Shown here one piece after another: positions 1-5,395 of a DNA stretch of 5,395 nucleotides. Both the position numbers and the translations under genes were made by a program. A model generated the notes under the pieces. That model ran no database searches. It was not told the DNA's origin and was given only the letters and a program-made list of their open reading frames with translations. The DNA comes from Pseudomonadota bacterium (GTDB taxonomy: Bacteria; Pseudomonadota; Alphaproteobacteria; Rickettsiales; Midichloriaceae). The stretch covers positions 1 through 5,395 of the forward strand of contig JAQCBG010000047.1 of NCBI GenBank assembly GCA_027621485.1. The letters are read 5' to 3'. Every line of letters begins with the position of its first letter. The first letter of the stretch is position 1.

Positions 1-1033
1 AAAAAATAGCAGCGGCCGCTATAACAAAATCTTTTGAATTTGCAGAAAGTGTATTTGCTATTTCTTCAAGTGATCTTGGTGCAATAGATAGCTTTTGAGA
101 AGCACTCAGTTTTTTTTGTAAAGAGGTAATGATGAAATCTATTTTTTCTTCAAAATCCTTAATGCCTTGACTCTGAGATGATATTTCTTGAAATATTTGA
201 GGCAATGTTTGCTTCATTACATTTGTATAAATTTCACCCAATTGTATAGATAACTGAGACCAATCTTTATAACTAGATACCTGAAGCCAAACTCTCTCTG
301 CGTTTTTTTGACGCATAAAATTCTCATTAATATATCCTCTCCAATCATTAGATGAGGCGTTTGTATTTTTCTTCCAAAAATTATGCGCAGCCAAATTCTC
401 TGCATCTCTTAATTTATTGATTTTGCCAAATGCTTCAGATGTGATATGAATCTTATTGTGTGGAATATTAATATCACAAGAAGTAACTAAAAGAGCATCA
501 TAAGGATCGTTATATTTGCAATAAAGCGGCAAATCTGACTCTATATTTAAATCAAATGACTGAAAATAATCAGGTATATCAAATCCAAATTCATAACTGA
601 ATTGATCTTGTAATATTGGAGTATGAGTTTTAATAATGTAATTTAAATGCAATACAGAGTCAACTCTCAAGTCGTTACAATCTATTTCAAACACTCTAGT
701 AGAGCCTTTGAGATGCTTCTTTTTTGCTTGTATTGCAGTAATCAGCCCTTTTTCTGAAAGAATATTAGATTGCACTATTTCAAAAGTTTGCATACTCGCG
801 TTATATGATGGAAAAATCATACCTGGTAAATTTAATAACGAAATACCACTTTTACTTAAGATTTTTATTTGCATTTCTGTTCTGTGCTCCGAAGTACCAT
901 CTCTATTGATGCGCACCTCTTCTTTTTTATAAAGAGGTAGAATACCTGAATCTGCTATCGAAGAGCTATGCGCCTCTAATTTGCAATAGCATAGCATAAA
1001 TATAATAGCAGCAATGCAGGAGGCTATACGCAT
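1..1033 (-). CDS. Exported DUF3857/transglutaminase-like protein, C-terminus beyond window
   Basis: The frame is open for 344 codons from the ATG at 1033 to the left edge, so the C-terminus is missing. An in-frame TAG five codons upstream closes the start; no strong Shine-Dalgarno is visible. Residues 1-21 form a Sec signal peptide (basic start, hydrophobic core IAAIIFML, likely cut after LEA). Residues about 35-215 resemble the beta-rich DUF3857 domain (hydrophilic strand, then QIKILSKSGIS). A W-containing linker (WLQVSSYKDWSQL, 249-261) precedes a helical stretch typical of the transglutaminase-like part. Around 319-344, PRSLEEI...ANSKDF lines up with the family pattern PxSxEE...GDCKD, placing serine 333 where the nucleophilic cysteine normally lies. 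Such proteins are usually periplasmic or envelope-associated. If the alignment holds, this one lacks thiol chemistry and may act as a binding or scaffold protein. The rest of the triad lies outside the window. It follows the cysteine-rich gene by 40 nt and may be co-transcribed with it. Confidence 0.75.
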   Translation of the reverse strand, partial: MRIASCIAAIIFMLCYCKLEAHSSSIADSGILPLYKKEEVRINRDGTSEHRTEMQIKILSKSGISLLNLPGMIFPSYNASMQTFEIVQSNILSEKGLITAIQAKKKHLKGSTRVFEIDCNDLRVDSVLHLNYIIKTHTPILQDQFSYEFGFDIPDYFQSFDLNIESDLPLYCKYNDPYDALLVTSCDINIPHNKIHITSEAFGKINKLRDAENLAAHNFWKKNTNASSNDWRGYINENFMRQKNAERVWLQVSSYKDWSQLSIQLGEIYTNVMKQTLPQIFQEISSQSQGIKDFEEKIDFIITSLQKKLSASQKLSIAPRSLEEIANTLSANSKDFVIAAAAIF

Positions 1034-1073
1034 AGGAATTATCTATAAATTTATATAACAAATTTCAAATACT

Positions 1074-1397
1074 TTACTGAGGACCGTGGAAACCAAATAT
1101 TGGATCGCAATCACTCCAGCAACTATCAAATGGAATGAGGCAATCAGATGTTATTCTGCTCTGTGCATCTGATATACAAGAAGTAAGCATTGTATAATCA
1201 GAATTGCAACGTGCTTTTATTGCTGATTCAGCGGCTTGAATGCAGGTGCTATATGATATTTCACAAGATGACTTTAAATGTGAAATCCCCATCTTTGTAC
1301 AAAATTTATAAGAATCTCTGCAATAGCCAGAACATGCCCATGCCGCTACAGAAGGAAAGAAAGTAAATTGTAAAAGCTTAATAATATTTAAATACAT
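1074..1397 (-). CDS. Small secreted ten-cysteine repeat protein, unknown family
   Basis: This encodes 107 residues. I do not recognise the family. Residues 1-21 look like a signal peptide (MYLNIIK, then LLQFTFFPSVAAWA), with probable signal-peptidase-I cleavage before Cys22; the sequence before that Cys is not a good lipobox. The mature part of about 86 residues has ten Cys at 22, 26, 33, 45, 52, 64, 74, 86, 93 and 97. The spacing is C-x3-C-x6-C-x11-C-x6-C-x11-C-x9-C-x11-C-x6-C-x3-C, almost a mirror image. It also reads as four units of about 19 residues, each starting with a Cys pair (C-x6-C, C-x6-C, C-x9-C, C-x6-C) with an aromatic residue between the two Cys. The residues between are mostly helix-compatible, so a disulfide-pinned helical repeat is plausible (inference). 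The start is closed by an in-frame TAA five codons upstream, and AAGG lies 10 nt before the ATG. The downstream neighbour, 40 nt away, is also exported. Confidence 0.62.
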   Translation of the reverse strand: MYLNIIKLLQFTFFPSVAAWACSGYCRDSYKFCTKMGISHLKSSCEISYSTCIQAAESAIKARCNSDYTMLTSCISDAQSRITSDCLIPFDSCWSDCDPIFGFHGPQ

Positions 1398-1407
1398 AAA
1401 TAAATTG

Positions 1408-1411
1408 CCTT
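1408..1411 (-). promoter_or_regulatory. Weak ribosome-binding site of the cysteine-rich gene
   Basis: AAGG on the minus strand lies 10 nt before the ATG at 1397. This is slightly long spacing but supports that start, the first ATG after an in-frame TAA. Confidence 0.4.
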
Positions 1412-1420
1412 ACTTATAAA

Positions 1421-1426
1421 ATTATA
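1421..1426 (-). promoter_or_regulatory. Candidate -10 box of the cysteine-rich gene
   Basis: On the minus strand this hexamer reads TATAAT, a perfect sigma-70 -10 consensus, 23 nt before the ATG at 1397. No good -35 hexamer lies 16-18 nt upstream (the best is GAAAAT), and such hexamers occur by chance in A/T-rich DNA. Transcription starting about 7 nt downstream would leave a leader of only about 16 nt with the AAGG near its 5' end. Confidence 0.25.
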
Positions 1427-1524
1427 CTGCATAACTAAAGCTAATTTTCTTCATATAATCATCTATACAATATAATATGCAATACATAATATATTAAGTT
1501 TATAGTACTTAAGTAAAACTGTAA

Positions 1525-1871
1525 AATATCAAAAAGATAGTATGCCGATCATCTCAGCTTTATAGTGTAATTTTAGATTATGATATGATAACATTTTATG
1601 AATTATTTGTTCAAAATGGAATATCCCATTTAGATTTGCCAAACCATTATGATATATAGGCAATAAATTAAAAACAAATAAAACTAATGAACAATGGCTT
1701 TCAGTGTTATGCTTTCATCTTCTACAAGTATGAATGGTGTATATTAATATTCTACTTATTCAACAAACAATATTTAAGTTATACCTATTAAAAAAGTTTA
1801 GTGAGGCAGATTATTCAGCTTTAGTGCCATTTCTTTCTACAATATTAATCTTGATGGTTTATTTCCTATAG
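1525..1871 (+). pseudogene. Possible decayed, internally deleted IS5-family transposase
   Basis: On the plus strand, three broken segments resemble, in order, conserved parts of IS5-family transposases as I remember them. First, LFVQNGISHLDLPNHYD (about 1603-1653), followed by a stop where Trp is expected and then AIN, resembles the N-terminal G-x-x-W-R-D-L-P-x-x-[YF]-G-x-W block. Second, YEW followed by CIL and, after one extra base, YST (1729-1756) resembles the EW-V-M-I-D-S-T block holding the first catalytic Asp. Its distance from DLP, about 35 codons, is close to the expected distance. Third, KLYLLKKF followed by ADYSALVPFLSTILIL (about 1782-1850) resembles the C-terminal KL...RR...RY-D-K...hydrophobic end. 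Several stops, a frameshift and the missing middle would make it dead. No terminal inverted repeats were found. The match rests on memory and short motifs, so this could be chance. Confidence 0.33.
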
Positions 1872-1882
1872 AAAATTTTCTA
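1869..1882. repeat. 14-bp perfect palindrome
   Basis: TAGAAAATTTTCTA reads identically on both strands, with no spacer. It could be a protein-binding site or an accident of A/T-rich sequence. It is not a typical terminator, as it has no loop and no GC pairs. Confidence 0.35.
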
Positions 1883-1914
1883 ATTTAATAGAGGAGGTGG
1901 TTTCTTAGCGCAAG

Positions 1915-2082
1915 CTACCTTAACACTATTCCAATAAGGCGTATTATCAAGCTTATCAATGCAATAAAAGTGATGCCGCTACACCATAAAATTAAAAACC
2001 ATACCCATTCTTTTTGTTTTGATGAGAGATATGTGTTTAAGAATTTTTCTATATAAAATATTATCTGAGATAAATAGTGCAT
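1915..2082 (-). CDS. DUF2474-like small subunit of the bd oxidase
   Basis: This encodes 55 residues, ATG at 2082 and TAG at 1915-1917. The first 25 residues are polar to amphipathic. Residues 26-54 (WVWFLILWCSGITF, then IALISLIIRLIGIVL) form one membrane helix. The W-x-x-x-x-x-L-W-x-x-[SG]...R-L pattern is that of the short DUF2474 proteins encoded after cydAB of cyanide-insensitive type in many Proteobacteria. They are thought to be accessory subunits, playing a part comparable to CydX, which this sequence does not resemble. The frame has an in-frame TGA 13 codons upstream and only one ATG before the helix, so the start is well constrained. No Shine-Dalgarno is evident; instead a stem-loop ends 4 nt before the ATG. 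It lies 42 nt after cydB on the same strand, so co-transcription is likely. It is slightly longer at the N-terminus than typical members. Confidence 0.75.
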   Translation of the reverse strand: MHYLSQIIFYIEKFLNTYLSSKQKEWVWFLILWCSGITFIALISLIIRLIGIVLR

Positions 2083-2086
2083 TAGA

Positions 2087-2126
2087 AGTATTGAATTTGT
2101 TGATTTATAAAGAAATCTTCAATACT
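2087..2126 (-). promoter_or_regulatory. Intercistronic stem-loop between cydB and the small-subunit gene
   Basis: A perfect 9-bp inverted repeat (AGTATTGAA at 2087-2095 against TTCAATACT at 2118-2126) encloses a second 5-bp one (GATTT at 2102-2106 against AAATC at 2113-2117). In RNA the two stack into about 14 bp with a 6-nt bulge on one side and a 6-nt loop. It overlaps two of the three bases of the cydB stop and ends 4 nt before the next ATG. It could protect the cydAB message from 3' exonucleases or limit translation of the small subunit. No T-run follows, so it is not a standard terminator. Confidence 0.5.
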
Positions 2127-3147
2127 AATACATTTTTTCATGATTACTTTTTCCCCGAAAGGTATAATAACAATAAGCTGTATAGAGTAAAATAATTGGC
2201 AGCATAATAATAGCACCAATTAAAGTAATAGATTGCGATGTTGAGACCGCTGCTGCATCCCATAATGTAAACTGAAATGGTATAATCCAAGGAAAAAGAC
2301 TAATACCAAAACCTATATAATTGAGTAAAAATAAAAAGAGAGATAGTAAGAAAGGTCTATTATCTCTATCTATTGCATAAAGATCACGCAGTATTATTAT
2401 AAGTATAATAATTGTAAGTATTGGTATTGGAGCCAAATAATAAATATTTGGTACTGTGAACCAAATATTGAAGATTCTCGTATCAATAAATGGAGTAGCA
2501 ATGCTTGTTAAAATCATTGCAATTACTACAAATCCAAGTGCATATTTAGCTGCATCACGCGCCCAAATTTGAGTCTCATCTTCAGTTTTCATTAGAAGCC
2601 ATGTAGCGCCTAACAAGATATATCCAAAAATAAGAGAAATACCAGTAAAAATGGCAAAACCATTTATCCAATCAAATGCTCCGCCAGCAAAATTACGGCC
2701 ACTAACATCAACTCCTTGAATAAAATTTCCAAGAATAATCCCTTGCATAAAAGAGGCTAGTAAAGATCCAATATGAAAAAAAATATCCCACAATTTACGA
2801 TCTTTTAAATTTGCTTTAAAGCGAAATTCAAATGCAACGCCTCGAAAAATAAGCCCCACAAGCATTAACATAATTGGCAAATAAAATGCAGGCATTAAAA
2901 TTGCATAAGCCAATGGGAATGCAACAAATAATCCTCCGCCTCCTAACACCAGCCATGTTTCATTACCATCCCAAAATGGAGCGATAGAATTCATTATACG
3001 ATCTCTGCATTTATCTGATGGCGCAAAAGGAAAAAGAATGCCGCAGCCCAAATCAAACCCATCTAAAACAACATAAAGAAATACCGCAACCGCAATCAAT
3101 ATTCCCCAAATGAGCGGAAGATCTAACCAGTTTGAAAAATCAATCAT
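2125..3147 (-). CDS. cydB: Cytochrome bd-type quinol oxidase subunit II
   Basis: CydB is the second large inner-membrane subunit of the bd oxidase, which oxidises quinol and reduces O2 to water without pumping protons. It carries no haem ligands of its own known to be essential but is needed for assembly and forms part of the oxygen/proton path. At 340 residues it is close to the 330-380 usual for the family. DGFDLG sits at 29-34 and FWDGNETW at 58-65. Asp60 in the latter corresponds to the acidic residue of the E. coli proton channel. FRGVAFEFR follows at 101-109, then several further membrane helices. The ATG lies inside the end of cydA (ATGATTGA, 8-nt overlap), and AAGGGA stands 6 nt upstream, so translational coupling to cydA is expected. 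It is followed by the stem-loop and the DUF2474-like gene. Confidence 0.97.
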   Translation of the reverse strand: MIDFSNWLDLPLIWGILIAVAVFLYVVLDGFDLGCGILFPFAPSDKCRDRIMNSIAPFWDGNETWLVLGGGGLFVAFPLAYAILMPAFYLPIMLMLVGLIFRGVAFEFRFKANLKDRKLWDIFFHIGSLLASFMQGIILGNFIQGVDVSGRNFAGGAFDWINGFAIFTGISLIFGYILLGATWLLMKTEDETQIWARDAAKYALGFVVIAMILTSIATPFIDTRIFNIWFTVPNIYYLAPIPILTIIILIIILRDLYAIDRDNRPFLLSLFLFLLNYIGFGISLFPWIIPFQFTLWDAAAVSTSQSITLIGAIIMLPIILLYTAYCYYTFRGKSNHEKMY

Positions 3148-4549
3148 TCTTATTCCCTTGAGTAGTAGTTATTGCCTCAATGAGACTTTTTTGTTTACTA
3201 TGATCATAATATTTCTCATTACTATCTTCATTTACAGGACCTTTCGTAATGAGTTTTAAAATATAAAAACTGCCTGCGCCAAAGATAAAAGTGTATACAA
3301 TAATAAAGCCAATTAAAGTGATTGCAATCTGCTCTGCAATTACCGGAGATATTCCATCTGATGTTCTTATTATACCATAAACAGACCAAGGTTGCCTACC
3401 GACTTCCGTTACAAACCATCCTGCTAAAACTGCAATAAAACCAACTGGAGTCATTGCCATACACCAAAATTGAAATGCTTTTGTATTAAATAAGCGTTTT
3501 TTAAAATACAAAAAAGCTCCAATGATACCAGTTAAAAGCATAGCAAACCCAATTGCAACCATTACTCGAAAAGACCAAAAAACAAAAGCAACCGGAGGGC
3601 GATCTGATTTAGGTACATCTTTTAAGCCCGGAATCTCACCATTTACATTCCATGTTAAAATAAAACTCGCCCCACCTGGAATTGAAATGCCATATTCGGT
3701 AATCTCTTTTTCTTCATTTGGTATTCCAAATAAATAAAGTGGTTTATTACCTCCGCGATCCCAATTACCTTCCATAGCAGCAACCTTAAGAGGTTGATGA
3801 TGCATTGTATTTTCGCCATGCATATGCCCAATTACAATTTGTAATGGAGTAACGAAAATCGCCATTAACATCGCCATACCAAACATTATCTTAGCGACCT
3901 GTACATGAACTTTCTTCCATAAATAATAAGCACTCACCCCAGCAATGACAAAAGCTGTAGTAAGATAAGCTGCTGTAATCATATGAAAAAAACGTACTGA
4001 GAAAGACGGATTAAATATAATATCCATCCAGCTAGTTGGATATAAAAGCCCATTTTGATCGATCTCAAAGCCTTGAGGTGTTTGCATCCAGCTATTTGCA
4101 GATAAAATCCAGAAAGCAGAAATAATAGTACCAACAGCTACAATGCAAGTAGATGCAAAATGCATGCGCTTACTCACTCTCTTCATTCCAAATAGCATAA
4201 TACCAAGAAATGAAGATTCTAAAAAAAATGCAGTCAATACTTCATAACCTAAAAGAGGGCCTATGACATTAGCAATTTTATCAGAGAAAACAGACCAATT
4301 TGTGCCAAATTGATAAGAAAGCACTACACCAGAAACAACTCCCATTCCAAAACATACAGCAAATATCTTAACCCACATACGATAAATTTGCTCATATACA
4401 TTATTGCCTGTTCTTAGCCACAATAACTCTATAATAGCAAGCCAACTTGCAAGTCCAATAGTAAAAGATGGAAAAATAATATGAAATGAAACAGTAAACG
4501 CAAACTGAATTCTTGCTAATAATGCCGCATCAAGAAAGTTCAATATCAT
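3140..4549 (-). CDS. cydA: Cytochrome bd-type quinol oxidase subunit I, short Q-loop (CIO-like)
   Basis: CydA is the haem-carrying, quinol-oxidising subunit of the membrane bd oxidase. The residues that bind haem and quinol in the E. coli protein can be matched by motif: His23 (b595 ligand, E. coli His19), Glu103 and Glu111 (E99/E107), His189 (b558 ligand, H186), Lys255 and Glu260 in KVAAME (quinol site, K252/E257), Arg328 and Met330 in FRVM (R391/M393), Trp378 and Glu382 (W441/E445), and GRQPW at 384-388. At 469 residues it lacks the long C-terminal Q-loop insertion. The Q-loop (about 240-322: HGENT, HQPLKVAAME, DRPPVAFVFWSFR) is of the cyanide-insensitive CioA type. Actual cyanide resistance cannot be read from sequence. 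The start is 5 nt after the dps stop with little Shine-Dalgarno, which suggests coupling. The last 30 residues are polar and variable. Confidence 0.98.
   Translation of the reverse strand: MILNFLDAALLARIQFAFTVSFHIIFPSFTIGLASWLAIIELLWLRTGNNVYEQIYRMWVKIFAVCFGMGVVSGVVLSYQFGTNWSVFSDKIANVIGPLLGYEVLTAFFLESSFLGIMLFGMKRVSKRMHFASTCIVAVGTIISAFWILSANSWMQTPQGFEIDQNGLLYPTSWMDIIFNPSFSVRFFHMITAAYLTTAFVIAGVSAYYLWKKVHVQVAKIMFGMAMLMAIFVTPLQIVIGHMHGENTMHHQPLKVAAMEGNWDRGGNKPLYLFGIPNEEKEITEYGISIPGGASFILTWNVNGEIPGLKDVPKSDRPPVAFVFWSFRVMVAIGFAMLLTGIIGAFLYFKKRLFNTKAFQFWCMAMTPVGFIAVLAGWFVTEVGRQPWSVYGIIRTSDGISPVIAEQIAITLIGFIIVYTFIFGAGSFYILKLITKGPVNEDSNEKYYDHSKQKSLIEAITTTQGNKND
3154..3159 (-). promoter_or_regulatory. 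Ribosome-binding site of cydB inside cydA
   Basis: AAGGGA on the minus strand ends 6 nt before the cydB ATG at 3147 and lies in the last codons of cydA. It fixes the cydB start and suggests reinitiation by ribosomes finishing cydA. Confidence 0.6.
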
Positions 4550-4554
4550 TTTAA

Positions 4555-4995
4555 TTATTTAAGCATTGATTGTAACATCCAATGATTTTTACGATGAACA
4601 CTAACTCTATCTGTGAGCGCCCCTATAATAACTTCATCTTGAGCGTTTTGAGCTGCTTTGATACATTTATTTAATGTTTTTATTATCAATTCCTGATCTT
4701 TTAAAAGATGAGTTAGCATATCTGTTGCGCTTGAATCTTCTGTGCCTTCTTGAATTTTAGTAATAGAGGTATATGCGCTCCAAGTACCTGGTGCTTTTGC
4801 ACCGAGCATGCGAATATGCTCTGCAATTTCATCAATAGCAGTTGCTAAATCGGTATATTGCAATTCTAGTAGATTATGAATATCTTGAAAATGCGGCCCT
4901 TCTACATTCCAGTGATAATTTTGTGTTTTTGTGTATAATGCATAACTATCAGCAAGCACTTCTTTTAAAGATTCAAGAACAAATTTATCTTTCAT
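4555..4995 (-). CDS. dps: Dps-family ferritin-like DNA/iron-protection protein
   Basis: Dps proteins form cytoplasmic dodecamers that oxidise Fe(II) with peroxide and store iron, limiting hydroxyl-radical damage; some also bind DNA. The protein is 146 residues and is Dps-like along nearly its whole length. The intersubunit ferroxidase ligands are spaced exactly as in E. coli Dps: His28 in YHWNVEGPHF, His40, Glu44 (Asp in E. coli), Asp55 and Glu59 in DEIAEHIRMLG. The frame stays open upstream to an ATG at 5064, but I chose the ATG at 4995. It has AGG 7 nt before it, gives the normal family N-terminus (MKDKFVLESLKEVL), and avoids a 65-nt overlap with the preceding gene. The N-terminus has only a few lysines and no long basic tail, so DNA binding of the E. 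coli type is doubtful. It starts 4 nt after the AhpD-like gene and ends 5 nt before cydA. Confidence 0.94.
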   Translation of the reverse strand: MKDKFVLESLKEVLADSYALYTKTQNYHWNVEGPHFQDIHNLLELQYTDLATAIDEIAEHIRMLGAKAPGTWSAYTSITKIQEGTEDSSATDMLTHLLKDQELIIKTLNKCIKAAQNAQDEVIIGALTDRVSVHRKNHWMLQSMLK

Positions 4996-4999
4996 ATAC

Positions 5000-5362
5000 T
5001 TACCTATTTTCAGAATTTTTGATATTACTAAATTGCTCATAAGCAAGCATCGCATCTGATGCATACATTAATGAGGGGCCGCCGCCCATATAAATTGCCA
5101 TCTCAAGAACTTCTTGAATCTCTTCTTTTGTTGCGCCTAAATCTACAAGCGCTTTGACATGAAAGCCAATGCAGCCATCGCAACCACGAGAAATACCAAT
5201 TGCTAATGCAATTAATTCTTTTGTTTTTTTTGTTAAAGCACCGTCTTTTGTTGCTGATTTTGCCATGTCGGAAAAATTCGACATAACATCAGACATATCT
5301 TTTCTAAATTCTCTTATATTACCACTAATACGCTTTGTAATTTCTGGATAAGATTTATTCAT
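5000..5362 (-). CDS. AhpD-like carboxymuconolactone decarboxylase-family protein
   Basis: This is a 120-residue, all-helical protein of the carboxymuconolactone decarboxylase/AhpD superfamily. The AhpD-type redox centre is present: Cys61 and Cys64 in C-D-G-C, followed by His68 (CDGCIGFHVKAL). Glu50 in KELIALAI is the family's upstream acidic residue, and the C-terminal GGGPSLMYA stretch (93-101) is typical of the single-domain peroxidase-like members. With CxxC and His, a thiol-based peroxidase or disulfide reductase acting on (alkyl) hydroperoxides is likely; decarboxylase activity is unlikely because of the CxxC. The natural electron donor is unknown. The start at 5362 gives the normal length; the Shine-Dalgarno is weak. 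It appears to be first in the operon, since no gene is visible between 5363 and the right edge. A promoter must lie there or beyond; TATACT at 5386-5391 is one weak -10 candidate. Confidence 0.9.
   Translation of the reverse strand: MNKSYPEITKRISGNIREFRKDMSDVMSNFSDMAKSATKDGALTKKTKELIALAIGISRGCDGCIGFHVKALVDLGATKEEIQEVLEMAIYMGGGPSLMYASDAMLAYEQFSNIKNSENR
5003..5005 (-). promoter_or_regulatory. Shine-Dalgarno that decides the dps start
   Basis: AGG (in AATAGGTAA) lies 7 nt before the ATG at 4995 and forms the last sense codon of the AhpD-like gene. It supports the shorter dps start and coupling of the two genes. Confidence 0.55.
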
Positions 5363-5395
5363 CGCATTCTATATTTAATTTTATCAGTATAATTA

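Larger units (their letters stand above)
1398..1914. other. Intergenic stretch without an intact gene
   Basis: These 517 bases separate the end of the respiratory operon from the cysteine-rich gene. Both strands are full of stops. The part next to 1398 carries a candidate -10 box and ribosome-binding site for the minus-strand gene. The middle and right part hold the candidate transposase remnant on the plus strand. A 14-bp perfect A/T-rich palindrome lies at 1869-1882 and a 10-bp one at 1506-1515. I see no convincing GC-rich hairpin followed by a T-run on the minus strand, so where the upstream operon terminates is unclear. Confidence 0.6.

Noticed and set aside
12..19. NotI-like GCGGCCGC in A/T-rich DNA
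   Set aside because: It lies inside a run of alanine codons of the DUF3857/transglutaminase-like gene and is explained by coding; there is no sign of a cloning junction.
217..932. Other open frames on both strands over the DUF3857 gene (minus 217-405, plus 708-932)
   Set aside because: They overlap a long frame with a recognisable domain pattern and signal peptide, and their translations resemble no protein family.
1790..1826. GGCA/TGCC pairing next to a T6 run on the minus strand as a terminator
   Set aside because: It has only 4 bp around a long loop, and the T-run is about 9 nt away from the stem. That is not a plausible rho-independent terminator.
1554..1826. Near-identical short words TCAGCTTTATAGTG (1554-1567) and TCAGCTTTAGTG (1815-1826)
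   Set aside because: They are a single imperfect pair of about 12 bp with no further repeat copies, which is expected by chance in A/T-rich sequence.
1734..1871. Plus-strand 45-residue frame with a hydrophobic C-terminus
   Set aside because: There is no ribosome-binding site, and its end is better explained as the C-terminal part of the candidate transposase remnant. It is short enough to arise by chance.
1890..1900. Strong Shine-Dalgarno-like AGAGGAGGTGG on the plus strand
   Set aside because: No start codon with an open frame follows; the GTG inside it meets a stop two codons later. On the minus strand it lies past the small-subunit gene and has no role I can support.
1906..1917. TAGC-GCAA-GCTA mini-hairpin at the end of the small-subunit gene
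   Set aside because: The stem is only 4 bp and no T-run follows on the minus strand, so it does not qualify as a terminator.
4996..5064. Longer N-terminus for the Dps protein, starting at 5064
   Set aside because: It would overlap the AhpD-like gene by 65 nt and add 23 residues not typical of Dps. The ATG at 4995 has a well-placed AGG and gives the normal family start.
3522..5351. Plus-strand frames opposite cydA, dps and the AhpD-like gene
   Set aside because: They are antisense to well-identified genes and have no supporting motifs or ribosome-binding sites.

Overview
The window is A+T-rich, and every intact gene I can support lies on the minus strand. The gene families (a bd-type quinol oxidase with a short Q-loop, followed by a DUF2474-like small gene) and the A/T-biased codons suggest a proteobacterium. 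An intracellular alphaproteobacterium (Rickettsiales or Holosporales type) is my best guess. That placement is inference; there is no rRNA or other phylogenetic marker here.

Reading in the direction of transcription (right to left), 5362 to 1915 looks like one tightly packed operon. It holds an AhpD/carboxymuconolactone-decarboxylase-like peroxidase (5362-5000), a Dps ferritin-like protein (4995-4555), cydA (4549-3140), cydB (3147-2125) and a 55-codon DUF2474-like membrane protein (2082-1915). Gaps are 4 nt, 5 nt, an 8-nt overlap and 42 nt. The 42-nt gap contains a stem-loop of about 14 bp that takes in most of the cydB stop codon and ends 4 nt before the next start codon. Together the set would handle peroxides, free iron and oxygen: the AhpD-like thiol protein and Dps detoxify, while the bd oxidase consumes O2 at the membrane.

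1398-1914 has no intact gene. It carries a probable -10 box for the next gene and, on the plus strand, what looks like an internally deleted, stop-riddled remnant of an IS5-family transposase (low to moderate confidence).

1397-1 holds two genes for exported proteins, 40 nt apart. The first is a 107-residue protein with a signal peptide and ten cysteines in a regular, nearly mirror-symmetric 19-residue spacing; I do not recognise its family. The second is a DUF3857/transglutaminase-like protein that runs off the left edge. Its expected catalytic cysteine appears to be serine, which suggests a non-catalytic member. The cysteine-rich protein and its pairing with this putative pseudo-transglutaminase are the least familiar part of the window.
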